Shown in pieces: positions 35,216 through 47,167 of a stretch of DNA of 64,000 nucleotides; positions within the stretch are counted from its first letter, which is position 1, and the number at the start of each line of letters is the position of its first letter. The DNA is from Hippasteria phrygiana (Eukaryota; Echinodermata; Asteroidea; Valvatida; Goniasteridae). Location of the stretch: the NCBI GenBank assembly GCA_037893225.1, contig JAZGUH010000120.1, positions 372,001-436,000 on the forward strand. The letters are read 5' to 3'. The translations under genes and the position numbers were made by a program. The notes below the pieces were generated by a model. It was not told the origin of the DNA and ran no database searches. It saw only the letters and a list, made by a program, of their open reading frames with translations.

Positions 35216-37367
35216 GTGCAGTTATGCGGGAATGCAGAAAAATTAGTTCGAAAAACCTACTCGCTTATCTCGGCCACTATTCGGCTGAACGTGGGACTGA
35301 GGAGCTGGATATTGGTCTGGATGTTGCTGAGAAGTCACTCTTTCCAACAGTATCAAGATTGTGTGCAATTTCGTTCAACATCGGGTCGAAAATCGGCGTC
35401 ATTTGGGGGCCAAGTTGCGTGGTGGGGGTGTCGGCTAGTCCCATTGTATAGCATGTGCAGTTTTCTGGGAATGCAGAAAAATTGCTTCGAAAAACCTACT
35501 CGCTTATCTCGGCCACTATTCGGCTGAACGTGGGTCTGAGGAGCTGGATATTGGTCTGGATGTTGCTGAGAAGTCACTCTTTCCAACAGTATCAAGATTG
35601 TGCGCAATTTCGTTCAACATCAGGTCGAAAAACGGCGTCATTTGGAGCACAAGTTGCGTCGTGGGGGTGTCGGCTAGTCCCATTGTATAGCATGTGCAGT
35701 TAAGCGGGAATGCAGAAAAATTCGTTAGAAAAACCTACTCGCTTATCTCGGCCACCATTCGGCTGAACTTGGGTCTGAGGAGCTGGATATTGGTCTGGAT
35801 GTTGCTGAGAAGTCACTCTTTCCAACAGTATCAAGATTGTGTGCAATTTCGTTCAACATCGGGTGGAAAAAACGGCGTCATTTGGGTCCCAAGTTGCGTG
35901 GTGTGTCGGCTAGTCCCATTGTATAGCATGTGCAGTTATGCGGGAATGCAGAAAGATTACTTCGAAAAACCTACTCGCTTATCTCGGCCACTATTCGGCT
36001 GAACGTGGGGTCTGAGGAGCTGGATATTGATATGGATGTTGCTGAGATGTCACTCTTTCCAACTGTATCAAGATTGTGCGCAATTTCGTTCAACATCGGG
36101 TCGAAAAACGGCGTCATTTGGGGACGAGGTTGCGTGGTGGGGGTGTCGGATAGTCCCATTGTATAGCATGTGCAGTTATGCGGGAATGCAGAAAGATTAC
36201 TTCGAAAAACCTACTCGCTTATCTCGGCCACTATTCGGCTGAACGTGGGTCTGAGGAGCTGGATATTGGTCTGGGTGTTGCTGAGAAGTCACTCTTTCCA
36301 ACAGTATCAAGATTGTGCGCAAATTCGTTCAACATCGGGTCGAAAAACAGCGTCATTTGGGGCCCAAGTTGCGTGGTGGGTGTCTCGGCTAGTCCCATTG
36401 TATAGCATGTGCAGTTATGCGGGAATGCAGACAAATTAGTTCGAAAAACATACTCGCTTATCTCGGCCACTATTCGGCTGAACGTGGGACTGAGGAGCTG
36501 GATATTAGTCTGGATGTTGCTGAGAAGTCACTCTTTCCAACAGTATCAAGATTGTGCGCAATTTCGTTCAACATCGGGTCAAAAAACGGCGTCATTTGGT
36601 GCCTAAGTTGCGTGGTGGGGGTGTCGGCTAGTCCCATTGTATAGCATGTGCAGTTATGCGGGAATGCAGAAAGATTACTTCGAAAAACCTACTCGCTTAT
36701 CTCGGCCACCATTTCGATGAACGTGGGTCTGAGGAGCTGGATATTGGTCTGGATGTTGCTGAGAAGTCACTCTTTCCAACAGTATCAAGATTGTGCGCAA
36801 TTTCGTTAAACATCGGGTCGAAAAACGGCGTCATTTGGGGCCGAAGTTGCGTGGTGGGGGTGTCGGCTAGTCCCATTGTATAGCATGTGAAGTTATGCGG
36901 GAATGCAGAAAAATGTGTTCGAAAAACCTACTCGCTTATCTCGGGCACCATTTGGCTGAACGTGGGGTCTGAGGAGCTGGATAATGATCTGGATGTTGCT
37001 GAGAAGTCACTCTTTCCAACAGTATCAAGATTGTGCGCAATTTCGTTCAACATCGGGTCGAAAAACGGCGTCATTTGGGGACGAGGTTGCGTGGTGGGGG
37101 TGTCGGATAGTCCCATTGTATAGCATGTGCAGTTATGCGGGAATGCAGAAAGATTACTTCGAAAAAACTACTCTCTTATCTCGGCCACCATTCGGCTGAA
37201 CTTGGGTCTGAGGAGCTGGACATTGGTCTGGATGTTGCTGAGAAGTCACTCTTTCCAACAGTATCAAGATTGTGTGCAATTTCGTTCAACATCGGGTTTA
37301 AAAAAGCGGCGTCATTTGGGGCCCAAGTTGCGTTGTGGGTGTCTCGGCTAGTCCCATTGTATAGCAT
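34975..37367 (+). repeat. 11-monomer HOR, copy 5, reduced to 10 monomers (2393 bp)
   Basis: Monomers start at 34975, 35216, 35455, 35694, 35930, 36170, 36409, 36648, 36887 and 37127. Classes a and b are replaced by one chimeric monomer; c to k follow normally. The loss relative to 2632 bp is exactly one 239 bp monomer. Confidence 0.95.
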
Positions 37368-39999
37368 GTGCAGTTATGCGGGAATGCAGAAAAATTAGTT
37401 CGAAAAACCTACTCGCTTATCTCGGCCACCATTCGGCTGAACTTGGGTCTGAGGAGCTGGATATTGGTCTGGATGTTGCTGAGAAGTCACTCTTTCCAAC
37501 AGTATCAAGATTGTGCGCAATTTCGTTCAACATCGGGTCAAAAAACGGCGTCATTTGGTGTCCAAGTTGCGTGGTGGGGGTGTCGGATAGTCCCATTGTA
37601 TAGCATGTGCAGTTATGCGGGAATGCAGAAAGATTACTTCGAAAAAACTACTTGCTTATCTCGGCCACTATTTGGCTGAACGTGGGTCTGAGAAGCTGGA
37701 TATTGGTCTGGATGTTGCTGAGAAGTCACTCTTTCCAACAGTATCAAGATTGTGCGCAATTTCGTTAAACATCGGGTTTAAAAAAGCTTCGTCATTTGGG
37801 ACCCAAGTTGCGTGGTGGGTGTCTCGGCTAGTCCCATTGTATAGCATGTGCAGTTATGCGGGAATGCAGAAAAATTAGTTCGAAAAACCTACTCGCTTAT
37901 CTCGGCCACTATTCGGCTGAACGTGGGACTGAGGAGCTGGATATTGGTCTGGATGTTGCTGAGAAGTCACTCTTTCCAACAGTATCAAGATTGTGTGCAA
38001 TTTCGTTCAACATCGGGTCGAAAATCGGCGTCATTTGGGGGCCAAGTTGCGTGGTGGGGGTGTCGGCTAGTCCCATTGTATAGCATGTGCAGTTTTCTGG
38101 GAATGCAGAAAAATTGCTTCGAAAAACCTACTCGCTTATCTCGGCCACTATTCGGCTGAACGTGGGTCTGAGGAGCTGGATATTGGTCTGGATGTTGCTG
38201 AGAAGTCACTCTTTCCAACAGTATCAAGATTGTGCGCAATTTCGTTCAACATCAGGTCGAAAAACGGCGTCATTTGGAGCACAAGTTGCGTCGTGGGGGT
38301 GTCGGCTAGTCCCATTGTATAGCATGTGCAGTTAAGCGGGAATGCAGAAAAATTCGTTAGAAAAACCTACTCGCTTATCTCGGCCACCATTCGGCTGAAC
38401 TTGGGTCTGAGGAGCTGGATATTGGTCTGGATGTTGCTGAGAAGTCACTCTTTCCAACAGTATCAAGATTGTGTGCAATTTCGTTCAACATCGGGTGGAA
38501 AAAACGGCGTCATTTGGGTCCCAAGTTGCGTGGTGTGTCGGCTAGTCCCATTGTATAGCATGTGCAGTTATGCGGGAATGCAGAAAGATTACTTCGAAAA
38601 ACCTACTCGCTTATCTCGGCCACTATTCGGCTGAACGTGGGGTCTGAGGAGCTGGATATTGATATGGATGTTGCTGAGATGTCACTCTTTCCAACTGTAT
38701 CAAGATTGTGTGCAATTTCGTTCAACATCGGGTCGAAAAACGGCGTCATTTGGGGACGAGGTTGCGTGGTGGGGGTGTCGGATAGTCCCATTGTATAGCA
38801 TGTGCAGTTATGCGGGAATGCAGAAAGATTACTTCGAAAAACCTACTCGCTTATCTCGGCCACTATTCGGCTGAACGTGGGTCTGAGGAGCTGGATATTG
38901 GTCTGGGTGTTGCTGAGAAGTCACTCTTTCCAACAGTATCAAGATTGTGCGCAAATTCGTTCAACATCGGGTCGAAAAACAGCGTCATTTGGGGCCCAAG
39001 TTGCGTGGTGGGTGTCTCGGCTAGTCCCATTGTATAGCATGTGCAGTTATGCGGGAATGCAGACAAATTAGTTCGAAAAACATACTCGCTTATCTCGGCC
39101 ACTATTCGGCTGAACGTGGGACTGAGGAGCTGGATATTAGTCTGGATGTTGCTGAGAAGTCACTCTTTCCAACAGTATCAAGATTGTGCGCAATTTCGTT
39201 CAACATCGGGTCAAAAAACGGCGTCATTTGGTGCCTAAGTTGCGTGGTGGGGGTGTCGGCTAGTCCCATTGTATAGCATGTGCAGTTATGCGGGAATGCA
39301 GAAAGATTACTTCGAAAAACCTACTCGCTTATCTCGGCCACCATTTCGATGAACGTGGGTCTGAGGAGCTGGATATTGGTCTGGATGTTGCTGAGAAGTC
39401 ACTCTTTCCAACAGTATCAAGATTGTGCGCAATTTCGTTAAACATCGGGTCGAAAAACGGCGTCATTTGGGGCCGAAGTTGCGTGGTGGGGGTGTCGGCT
39501 AGTCCCATTGTATAGCATGTGAAGTTATGCGGGAATGCAGAAAAATGTGTTCGAAAAACCTACTCGCTTATCTCGGGCACCATTTGGCTGAACGTGGGGT
39601 CTGAGGAGCTGGATAATGATCTGGATGTTGCTGAGAAGTCACTCTTTCCAACAGTATCAAGATTGTGCGCAATTTCGTTCAACATCGGGTCGAAAAACGG
39701 CGTCATTTGGGGACGAGGTTGCGTGGTGGGGGTGTCGGATAGTCCCATTGTATAGCATGTGCAGTTATGCGGGAATGCAGAAAGATTACTTCGAAAAAAC
39801 TACTCTCTTATCTCGGCCACCATTCGGCTGAACTTGGGTCTGAGGAGCTGGACATTGGTCTGGATGTTGCTGAGAAGTCACTCTTTCCAACAGTATCAAG
39901 ATTGTGTGCAATTTCGTTCAACATCGGGTTTAAAAAAGCGGCGTCATTTGGGGCCCAAGTTGCGTTGTGGGTGTCTCGGCTAGTCCCATTGTATAGCAT
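37368..39999 (+). repeat. 11-monomer HOR, copy 6 (2632 bp)
   Basis: Monomers start at 37368, 37607, 37848, 38087, 38326, 38562, 38802, 39041, 39280, 39519 and 39759. It is the last regular copy and shares its rare marks with copy 4. Confidence 0.96.
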
Positions 40000-40716
40000 G
40001 TGCAGTTATGCGGGAATGCAGACAAATTAGTTCGAAAAACCTACTCGCTTATCTCGGCCACTATTCGGCTGAACGTGGGACTGAGGAGCTGGATATTGGT
40101 CTGGATGTTGCTGAGAAGTCACTCTTTCCAACAGTATCAAGATTGTGCGCAATTTCGTTCAACATCGGGTCGAAAAACGGCGTCATTTGGGGACGAGGTT
40201 GCGTGGTGGGGGTGTCGGATAGTCCCATTGTATAGCATGTGCAGTTATGCGGGAATGCAGAAAGATTACTTCGAAAAACCTACTCGCTTATCTCGGCCAC
40301 TATTCGGCTGAACGTGGGTCTGAGGAGCTGGATATTGGTCTGGATGTTGCTGAGAAGTCACTCTTTCCAACAGTATCAAGATTGTGCGCAATTTCGTTCA
40401 ACATCAGGTCGAAAAACGGCGTCATTTGGAGCACAAGTTGCGTCGTGGGGGTGTCGGCTAGTCCCATTGTATAGCATGTGCAGTTATGCGGGAATGCAGA
40501 CAAATTACTTCGAAAAACCTACTCTCTTATCTCGGCCACCATTCGGCTGAACTTGGGTCTGAGGAGCTGGATATTGGTTTGGATGTTGCTGAGAAGTCAC
40601 TCTTTCCAACAGTATCAAGATTGTGCGCAATTTCGTTCAACATCGGGTCGAAAAACGGCGTCATTTGGGGGCCAAGTTGCGTGGTGGGGGTGTCGGCTAG
40701 TCCCATTGTATAGCAT
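40000..40716 (+). repeat. Trio block, second occurrence (717 bp)
   Basis: Monomers at 40000, 40239 and 40478 repeat the trio of 17287-17999 (ggactgagg with ggggacgagg; catcaggtcg with ttggagcacaag; cctactctctt with ggtttggatg). The third here is full length with ttgggggccaag. Confidence 0.88.
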
Positions 40717-42153
40717 GTGAAGTTATGCGGGAATGCAGAAAAATGTGTTCGAAAAACCTACTCGCTTATCTCGGCCACCATTTGGCTGAACGTGGGGTCT
40801 GAGGAGCTGGATAATGATCTGGATGTTGCTGAGAAGTCACTCTTTCCAACAGTATCAAGATTGTGCGCAATTTCGTTCAACATCGGGTCGAAAAACGGCG
40901 TCATTTGGGGACGAGGTTGCGTGGTGGGGGTGTCGGATAGTCCCATTGTATAGCATGTGCAGTTATGCGGGAATGCAGAAAGATTACTTCGAAAAAACTA
41001 CTCTCTTATCTCGGCCACCATTCGGCTGAACTTGGGTCTGAGGAGCTGGATATTGGTCTGGATGTTGCTGAGAAGTCACTCTTTCCAACAGTATCAAGAT
41101 TGTGCGCAATTTCGTTCAACATCGGGTCGAAAAACGGCGTCATTTGGGGACGAGGTTGCGTGGTGGGGGTGTCGGATAGTCCCATTGTATAGCATGTGCA
41201 GTTATGCGGGAATGCAGAAAGATTACTTCGAAAAACCTACTCGCTTATCTCGGCCACTATTCGGCTGAACGTGGGTCTGAGGAGCTGGATATTGGTCTGG
41301 ATGTTGCTGAGAAGTCACTCTTTCCAACAGTATCAAGATTGTGCGCAATTTCGTTCAACATCGGGTCAAAAAACGGCGTCATTTGGTGTCCAAGTTGCGT
41401 GGTGGGGGTGTCGGATAGTCCCATTGTATAGCATGTGCAGTTATGCGGGAATGCAGAAAGATTACTTCGAAAAAACTACTCGCTTATCTCGGCCACTATT
41501 TGGCTGAACGTGGGTCTGAGGAGCTGGATATTGGTCTGGATGTTGCTGAGAAGTCACTCTTTCCAACAGTATCAAGATTGTGCGCAATTTCGTTAAACAT
41601 CGGGTTTAAAAAAGCTTCGTCATTTGGGGCCCAAGTTGCGTGGTGGGTGTCTCGGCTAGTCCCATTGTATAGCATGTGCAGTTATGCGGGAATGCAGAAA
41701 AATTAGTTCGAAAAACCTACTCGCTTATCTCGGCCACTATTCGGCTGAACGTGGGACTGAGGAGCTGGATATTGGTCTGGATGTTGCTGAGAAGTCACTC
41801 TTTCCAACAGTATCAAGATTGTGTGCAATTTCGTTCAACATCGGGTCGAAAATCGGCGTCATTTGGGGGCCAAGTTGCGTGGTGGGGGTGTCGGCTAGTC
41901 CCATTGTATAGCATGTGCAGTTTTCTGGGAATGCAGAAAAATTGCTTCGAAAAACCTACTCGCTTATCTCGGCCACTATTCGGCTGAACGTGGGTCTGAG
42001 GAGCTGGATATTGGTCTGGATGTTGCTGAGAAGTCACTCTTTCCAACAGTATCAAGATTGTGCGCAATTTCGTTCAACATCAGGTCGAAAAACGGCGTCA
42101 TTTGGAGCACAAGTTGCGTCGTGGGGGTGTCGGCTAGTCCCATTGTATAGCAT
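40717..42153 (+). repeat. 1437 bp six-monomer unit, copy 1
   Basis: Monomers at 40717 (j), 40957 (k-like left, ggggacgagg right), 41196 (a-like right half), 41435 (b-like), 41676 (c) and 41915 (d). It is followed directly by a second copy. Confidence 0.92.
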
Positions 42154-43349
42154 GTGCAGTTATGCGGGAATGCAGAAAAATGTGTTCGAAAAACCTACTC
42201 GCTTATCTCGGCCACCATTTGGCTGAACGTGGGGTCTGAGGAGCTGGATAATGATCTGGATGTTGCTGAGAAGTCACTCTTTCCAACAGTATCAAGATTG
42301 TGCGCAATTTCGTTCAACATCGGGTCGAAAAACGGCGTCATTTGGGGACGAGGTTGCGTGGTGGGGGTGTCGGATAGTCCCATTGTATAGCATGTGCAGT
42401 TATGCGGGAATGCAGAAAGATTACTTCGAAAAAACTACTCTCTTATCTCGGCCACCATTCGGCTGAACTTGGGTCTGAGGAGCTGGATATTGGTCTGGAT
42501 GTTGCTGAGAAGTCACTCTTTCCAACAGTATCAAGATTGTGCGCAATTTCGTTCAACATCGGGTCGAAAAACGGCGTCATTTGGGGACGAGGTTGCGTGG
42601 TGGGGGTGTCGGATAGTCCCATTGTATAGCATGTGCAGTTATGCGGGAATGCAGAAAGATTACTTCGAAAAACCTACTCGCTTATCTCGGCCACTATTCG
42701 GCTGAACGTGGGTCTGAGGAGCTGGATATTGGTCTGGATGTTGCTGAGAAGTCACTCTTTCCAACAGTATCGAGATTGTGCGCAATTTCGTTCAACATCG
42801 GGTCAAAAAACGGCGTCATTTGGTGTCCAAGTTGCGTGGTGGGGGTGTCGGATAGTCCCATTGTATAGCATGTGCAGTTATGCGGGAATGCAGAAAGATT
42901 ACTTCGAAAAAACTACTCGCTTATCTCGGCCACTATTCGGCTGAACGTGGGTCTGAGGAGCTGGATATTGGTCTGGATGTTGCTGAGAAGTCACTCTTTC
43001 CAACAGTATCAAGATTGTGTGCAATTTCGTTCAACATCGGGTCGAAAATCGGCGTCATTTGGGGGCCAAGTTGCGTGGTGGGGGTGTCGGCTAGTCCCAT
43101 TGTATAGCATGTGCAGTTTTCTGGGAATGCAGAAAAATTGCTTCGAAAAACCTACTCGCTTATCTCGGCCACTATTCGGCTGAACGTGGGTCTGAGGAGC
43201 TGGATATTGGTCTGGATGTTGCTGAGAAGTCACTCTTTCCAACAGTATCAAGATTGTGCGCAATTTCGTTCAACATCAGGTCGAAAAACGGCGTCATTTG
43301 GAGCACAAGTTGCGTCGTGGGGGTGTCGGCTAGTCCCATTGTATAGCAT
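42154..43349 (+). repeat. 1437 bp unit, copy 2, shortened to 1196 bp
   Basis: Monomers at 42154, 42394, 42633, 42872 and 43111. The b-like and c monomers of copy 1 are fused into one at 42872. The j monomer at 42154 starts gtgcag rather than gtgaag, consistent with a junction in its first bases following the d monomer. Confidence 0.9.
42872..43110 (+). repeat. Chimeric monomer (b-like left end, c right)
   Basis: It starts with the cgaaaaaactactcg of 41435, but has ctattcggctg, gtgtgcaattt and gggtcgaaaatcgg of class c. The switch lies between about 42912 and 42938. One monomer was lost. Confidence 0.82.
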
Positions 43350-44781
43350 GTGCAGTTATGCGGGAATGCAGAAAAATTCGTTAGAAAAACCTACTCGCTT
43401 ATCTCGGCCACCATTCGGCTGAACTTGGGTCTGAGGAGCTGGATATTGGTCTGGATGTTGCTGAGAAGTCACTCTTTCCAACAGTATCAAGATTGTGTGC
43501 AATTTCGTTCAACATCGGGTGGAAAAAACGTCGTCATTTGGGTCCCAAGTTGCGTGGTGTGTCGGCTAGTCCCATTGTATAGCATGTGCAGTTATGCGGG
43601 AATGCAGAAAGATTACTTCGAAAAACCTACTCGCTTATCTCGGCCACTATTCGGCTGAACGTGGGGTCTGAGGAGCTGGATATTGATATGGATGTTGCTG
43701 AGATGTCACTCTTTCCAACTGTATCAAGATTGTGTGCAATTTCGTTCAACATCGGGTCGAAAAACGGCGTCATTTGGGGACGAGGTTGCGTGGTGGGGGT
43801 GTCGGATAGTCCCATTGTATAGCATGTGCAGTTATGCGGGAATGCAGAAAGATTACTTCGAAAAACCTACTCGCTTATCTCGGCCACTATTCGGCTGAAC
43901 GTGGGTCTGAGGAGCTGGATATTGGTCTGGGTGTTGCTGAGAAGTCACTCTTTCCAACAGTATCAAGATTGTGCGCAAATTCGTTCAACATCGGGTCGAA
44001 AAACAGCGTCATTTGGGGCCCAAGTTGCGTGGTGGGTGTCTCGGCTAGTCCCATTGTATAGCATGTGCAGTTATGCGGGAATGCAGACAAATTAGTTCGA
44101 AAAACATACTCGCTTATCTCGGCCACTATTCGGCTGAACGTGGGACTGAGGAGCTGGATATTAGTCTGGATGTTGCTGAGAAGTCACTCTTTCCAACAGT
44201 ATCAAGATTGTGCGCAATTTCGTTCAACATCGGGTCAAAAAACGGCGTCATTTGGTGCCTAAGTTGCGTGGTGGGGGTGTCGGCTAGTCCCATTGTATAG
44301 CATGTGCAGTTATGCGGGAATGCAGAAAGATTACTTCGAAAAACCTACTCGCTTATCTCGGCCACCATTTCGATGAACGTGGGTCTGAGGAGCTGGATAT
44401 TGGTCTGGATGTTGCTGAGAAGTCACTCTTTCCAACAGTATCAAGATTGTGTGCAATTTCGTTCAACATTGGGTCGAAAATCGGCGTCATTTGGGGGCCA
44501 AGTTGCGTGGTGGGGGTGTCGGCTAGTCCCATTGTATAGCATGTGCAGTTTTCTGGGAATGCAGAAAAATTGCTTCGAAAAACCTACTCGCTTATCTCGG
44601 CCACTATTCGGCTGAACGTGGGTCTGAGGAGCTGGATATTGGTCTGGATGTTGCTGAGAAGTCACTCTTTCCAACAGTATCAAGATTGTGCGCAATTTCG
44701 TTCAACATCAGGTCGAAAAACGGCGTCATTTGGAGCACAAGTTGCGTCGTGGGGGTGTCGGCTAGTCCCATTGTATAGCAT
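43350..44781 (+). repeat. Six-monomer block e-f-g-h-(i/c)-d (1432 bp)
   Basis: Monomers at 43350, 43586, 43826, 44065, 44304 and 44543. The monomer at 44304 is a chimera: left half of class i (catttcgatg), right half of class c (gtgtgcaattt, gggtcgaaaatcgg). It is followed by d as a c monomer would be. Confidence 0.9.
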
Positions 44782-45974
44782 GTGCAGTTATGCGGGAATC
44801 CAGAAAAATTCGTTAGAAAAACCTACTCGCTTATCTCGGCCACCATTCGGCTGAACTTGGGTCTGAGGAGCTGGATATTGGTCTGGATGTTGCTGAGAAG
44901 TCACTCTTTCCAACAGTATCAAGATTGTGTGCAATTTCGTTCAACATCGGGTGGAAAAAACGGCGTCATTTGGGTCCCAAGTTGCGTGGTGTGTCGGCTA
45001 GTCCCATTGTATAGCATGTGCAGTTATGCGGGAATGCAGAAAGATTACTTCGAAAAACCTACTCGCTTATCTCGGCCACTATTCGGCTGAACGTGGGGTC
45101 TGAGGAGCTGGATATTGATATGGATGTTGCTGAGATGTCACTCTTTCCAACAGTATCAAGATTGTGTGCAATTTCGTTCAACATCGGGTCGAAAAACGGC
45201 GTCATTTGGGGACGAGGTTGCGTGGTGGGGGTGTCGGATAGTCCCATTGTATAGCATGTGCAGTTATGCGGGAATGCAGAAAGATTACTTCGAAAAACCT
45301 ACTCGCTTATCTCGGCCACTATTCGGCTGAACGTGGGTCTGAGGAGCTGGATATTGGTCTGGGTGTTGCTGAGAAGTCACTCTTTCCAACAGTATCAAGA
45401 TTGTGCGCAAATTCGTTCAACATCGGGTCGAAAAACAGCGTCATTTGGGGCCCAAGTTGCGTGGTGGGTGTCTCGGCTAGTCCCATTGTATAGCATGTGC
45501 AGTTATGCGGGAATGCAGACAAATTAGTTCGAAAAACATACTCGCTTATCTCGGCCACTATTCGGCTGAACGTGGGACTGAGGAGCTGGATATTAGTCTG
45601 GATGTTGCTGAGAAGTCACTCTTTCCAACAGTATCAAGATTGTGCGCAATTTCGTTCAACATCGGGTCAAAAAACGGCGTCATTTGGTGCCTAAGTTGCG
45701 TGGTGGGGGTGTCGGCTAGTCCCATTGTATAGCATGTGCAGTTATGCGGGAATGCAGAAAGATTACTTCGAAAAACCTACTCGCTTATCTCGGCCACCAT
45801 TTCGATGAACGTGGGTCTGAGGAGCTGGATATTGGTCTGGATGTTGCTGAGAAGTCACTCTTTCCAACAGTATCAAGATTGTGCGCAATTTCGTTAAACA
45901 TCGGGTCGAAAAACGGCGTCATTTGGGGCCGAAGTTGCGTGGTGGGGGTGTCGGCTAGTCCCATTGTATAGCAT
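44782..45974 (+). repeat. 1193 bp five-monomer unit (e-f-g-h-i), copy 1
   Basis: Monomers at 44782, 45018, 45258, 45497 and 45736. The e monomer has gggaatccag, a mark that persists in the e monomers to its right. The whole unit recurs immediately at 45975. Confidence 0.93.
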
Positions 45975-47167
45975 GTGCAGTTATGCGCGAATCCAGAAAA
46001 ATTCGTTAGAAAAACCTACTCGCTTATCTCGGCCACCATTCGGCTGAACTTGGGTCTGAGGAGCTGGATATTGGTCTGGATGTTGCTGAGAAGTCACTCT
46101 TTCCAACAGTATCAAGATTGTGTGCAATTTCGTTCAACATCGGGTGGAAAAAACGGCGTCATTTGGGTCCCAAGTTGCGTGGTGTGTCGGCTAGTCCCAT
46201 TGTATAGCATGTGCAGTTATGCGGGAATGCAGAAAGATTACTTCGAAAAACCTACTCGCTTATCTCGGCCACTATTCGGCTGAACGTGGGGTCTGAGGAG
46301 CTGGATATTGATATGGATGTTGCCGAGATGTCACTCTTTCCAACAGTATCAAGATTGTGTGCAATTTCGTTCAACATCGGGTCGAAAAACGGCGTCATTT
46401 GGGGACGAGGTTGCGTGGTGGGGGTGTCGGATAGTCCCATTGTATAGCATGTGCAGTTATGCGGGAATGCAGAAAGATTACTTCGAAAAACCTACTCGCT
46501 TATCTCGGCCACTATTCGGCTGAACGTGGGTCTGAGGAGCTGGATATTGGTCTGGGTGTTGCTGAGAAGTCACTCTTTCCAACAGTATCAAGATTGTGCG
46601 CAAATTCGTTCAACATCGGGTCGAAAAACAGCGTCATTTGGGGCCCAAGTTGCGTGGTGGGTGTCTCGGCTAGTCCCATTGTATAGCATGTGCAGTTATG
46701 CGGGAATGCAGACAAATTAGTTCGAAAAACATACTCGCTTATCTCGGCCACTATTCGGCTGAACGTGGGACTGAGGAGCTGGATATTAGTCTGGATGTTG
46801 CTGAGAAGTCACTCTTTCCAACAGTATCAAGATTGTGCGCAATTTCGTTCAACATCGGGTCAAAAAACGGCGTCATTTGGTGCCTAAGTTGCGTGGTGGG
46901 GGTGTCGGCTAGTCCCATTGTATAGCATGTGCAGTTATGCGGGAATGCAGAAAGATTACTTCGAAAAACCTACTCGTTTATCTCGGCCACCATTTCGATG
47001 AACGTGGGTCTGAGGAGCTGGATATTGGTCTGGATGTTGCTGAGAAGTCACTCTTTCCAACAGTATCAAGATTGTGCGCAATTTCGTTAAACATCGGGTC
47101 GAAAAACGGCGTCATTTGGGGCCGAAGTTGCGTGGTGGGGGTGTCGGCTAGTCCCATTGTATAGCAT
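45975..47167 (+). repeat. 1193 bp five-monomer unit (e-f-g-h-i), copy 2
   Basis: Monomers at 45975, 46211, 46451, 46690 and 46929, all at 1193 bp offset from copy 1. Private bases: gcgcgaatccag near 45985, gttgccgag near 46320 and tactcgtttatc near 46973. Confidence 0.93.
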
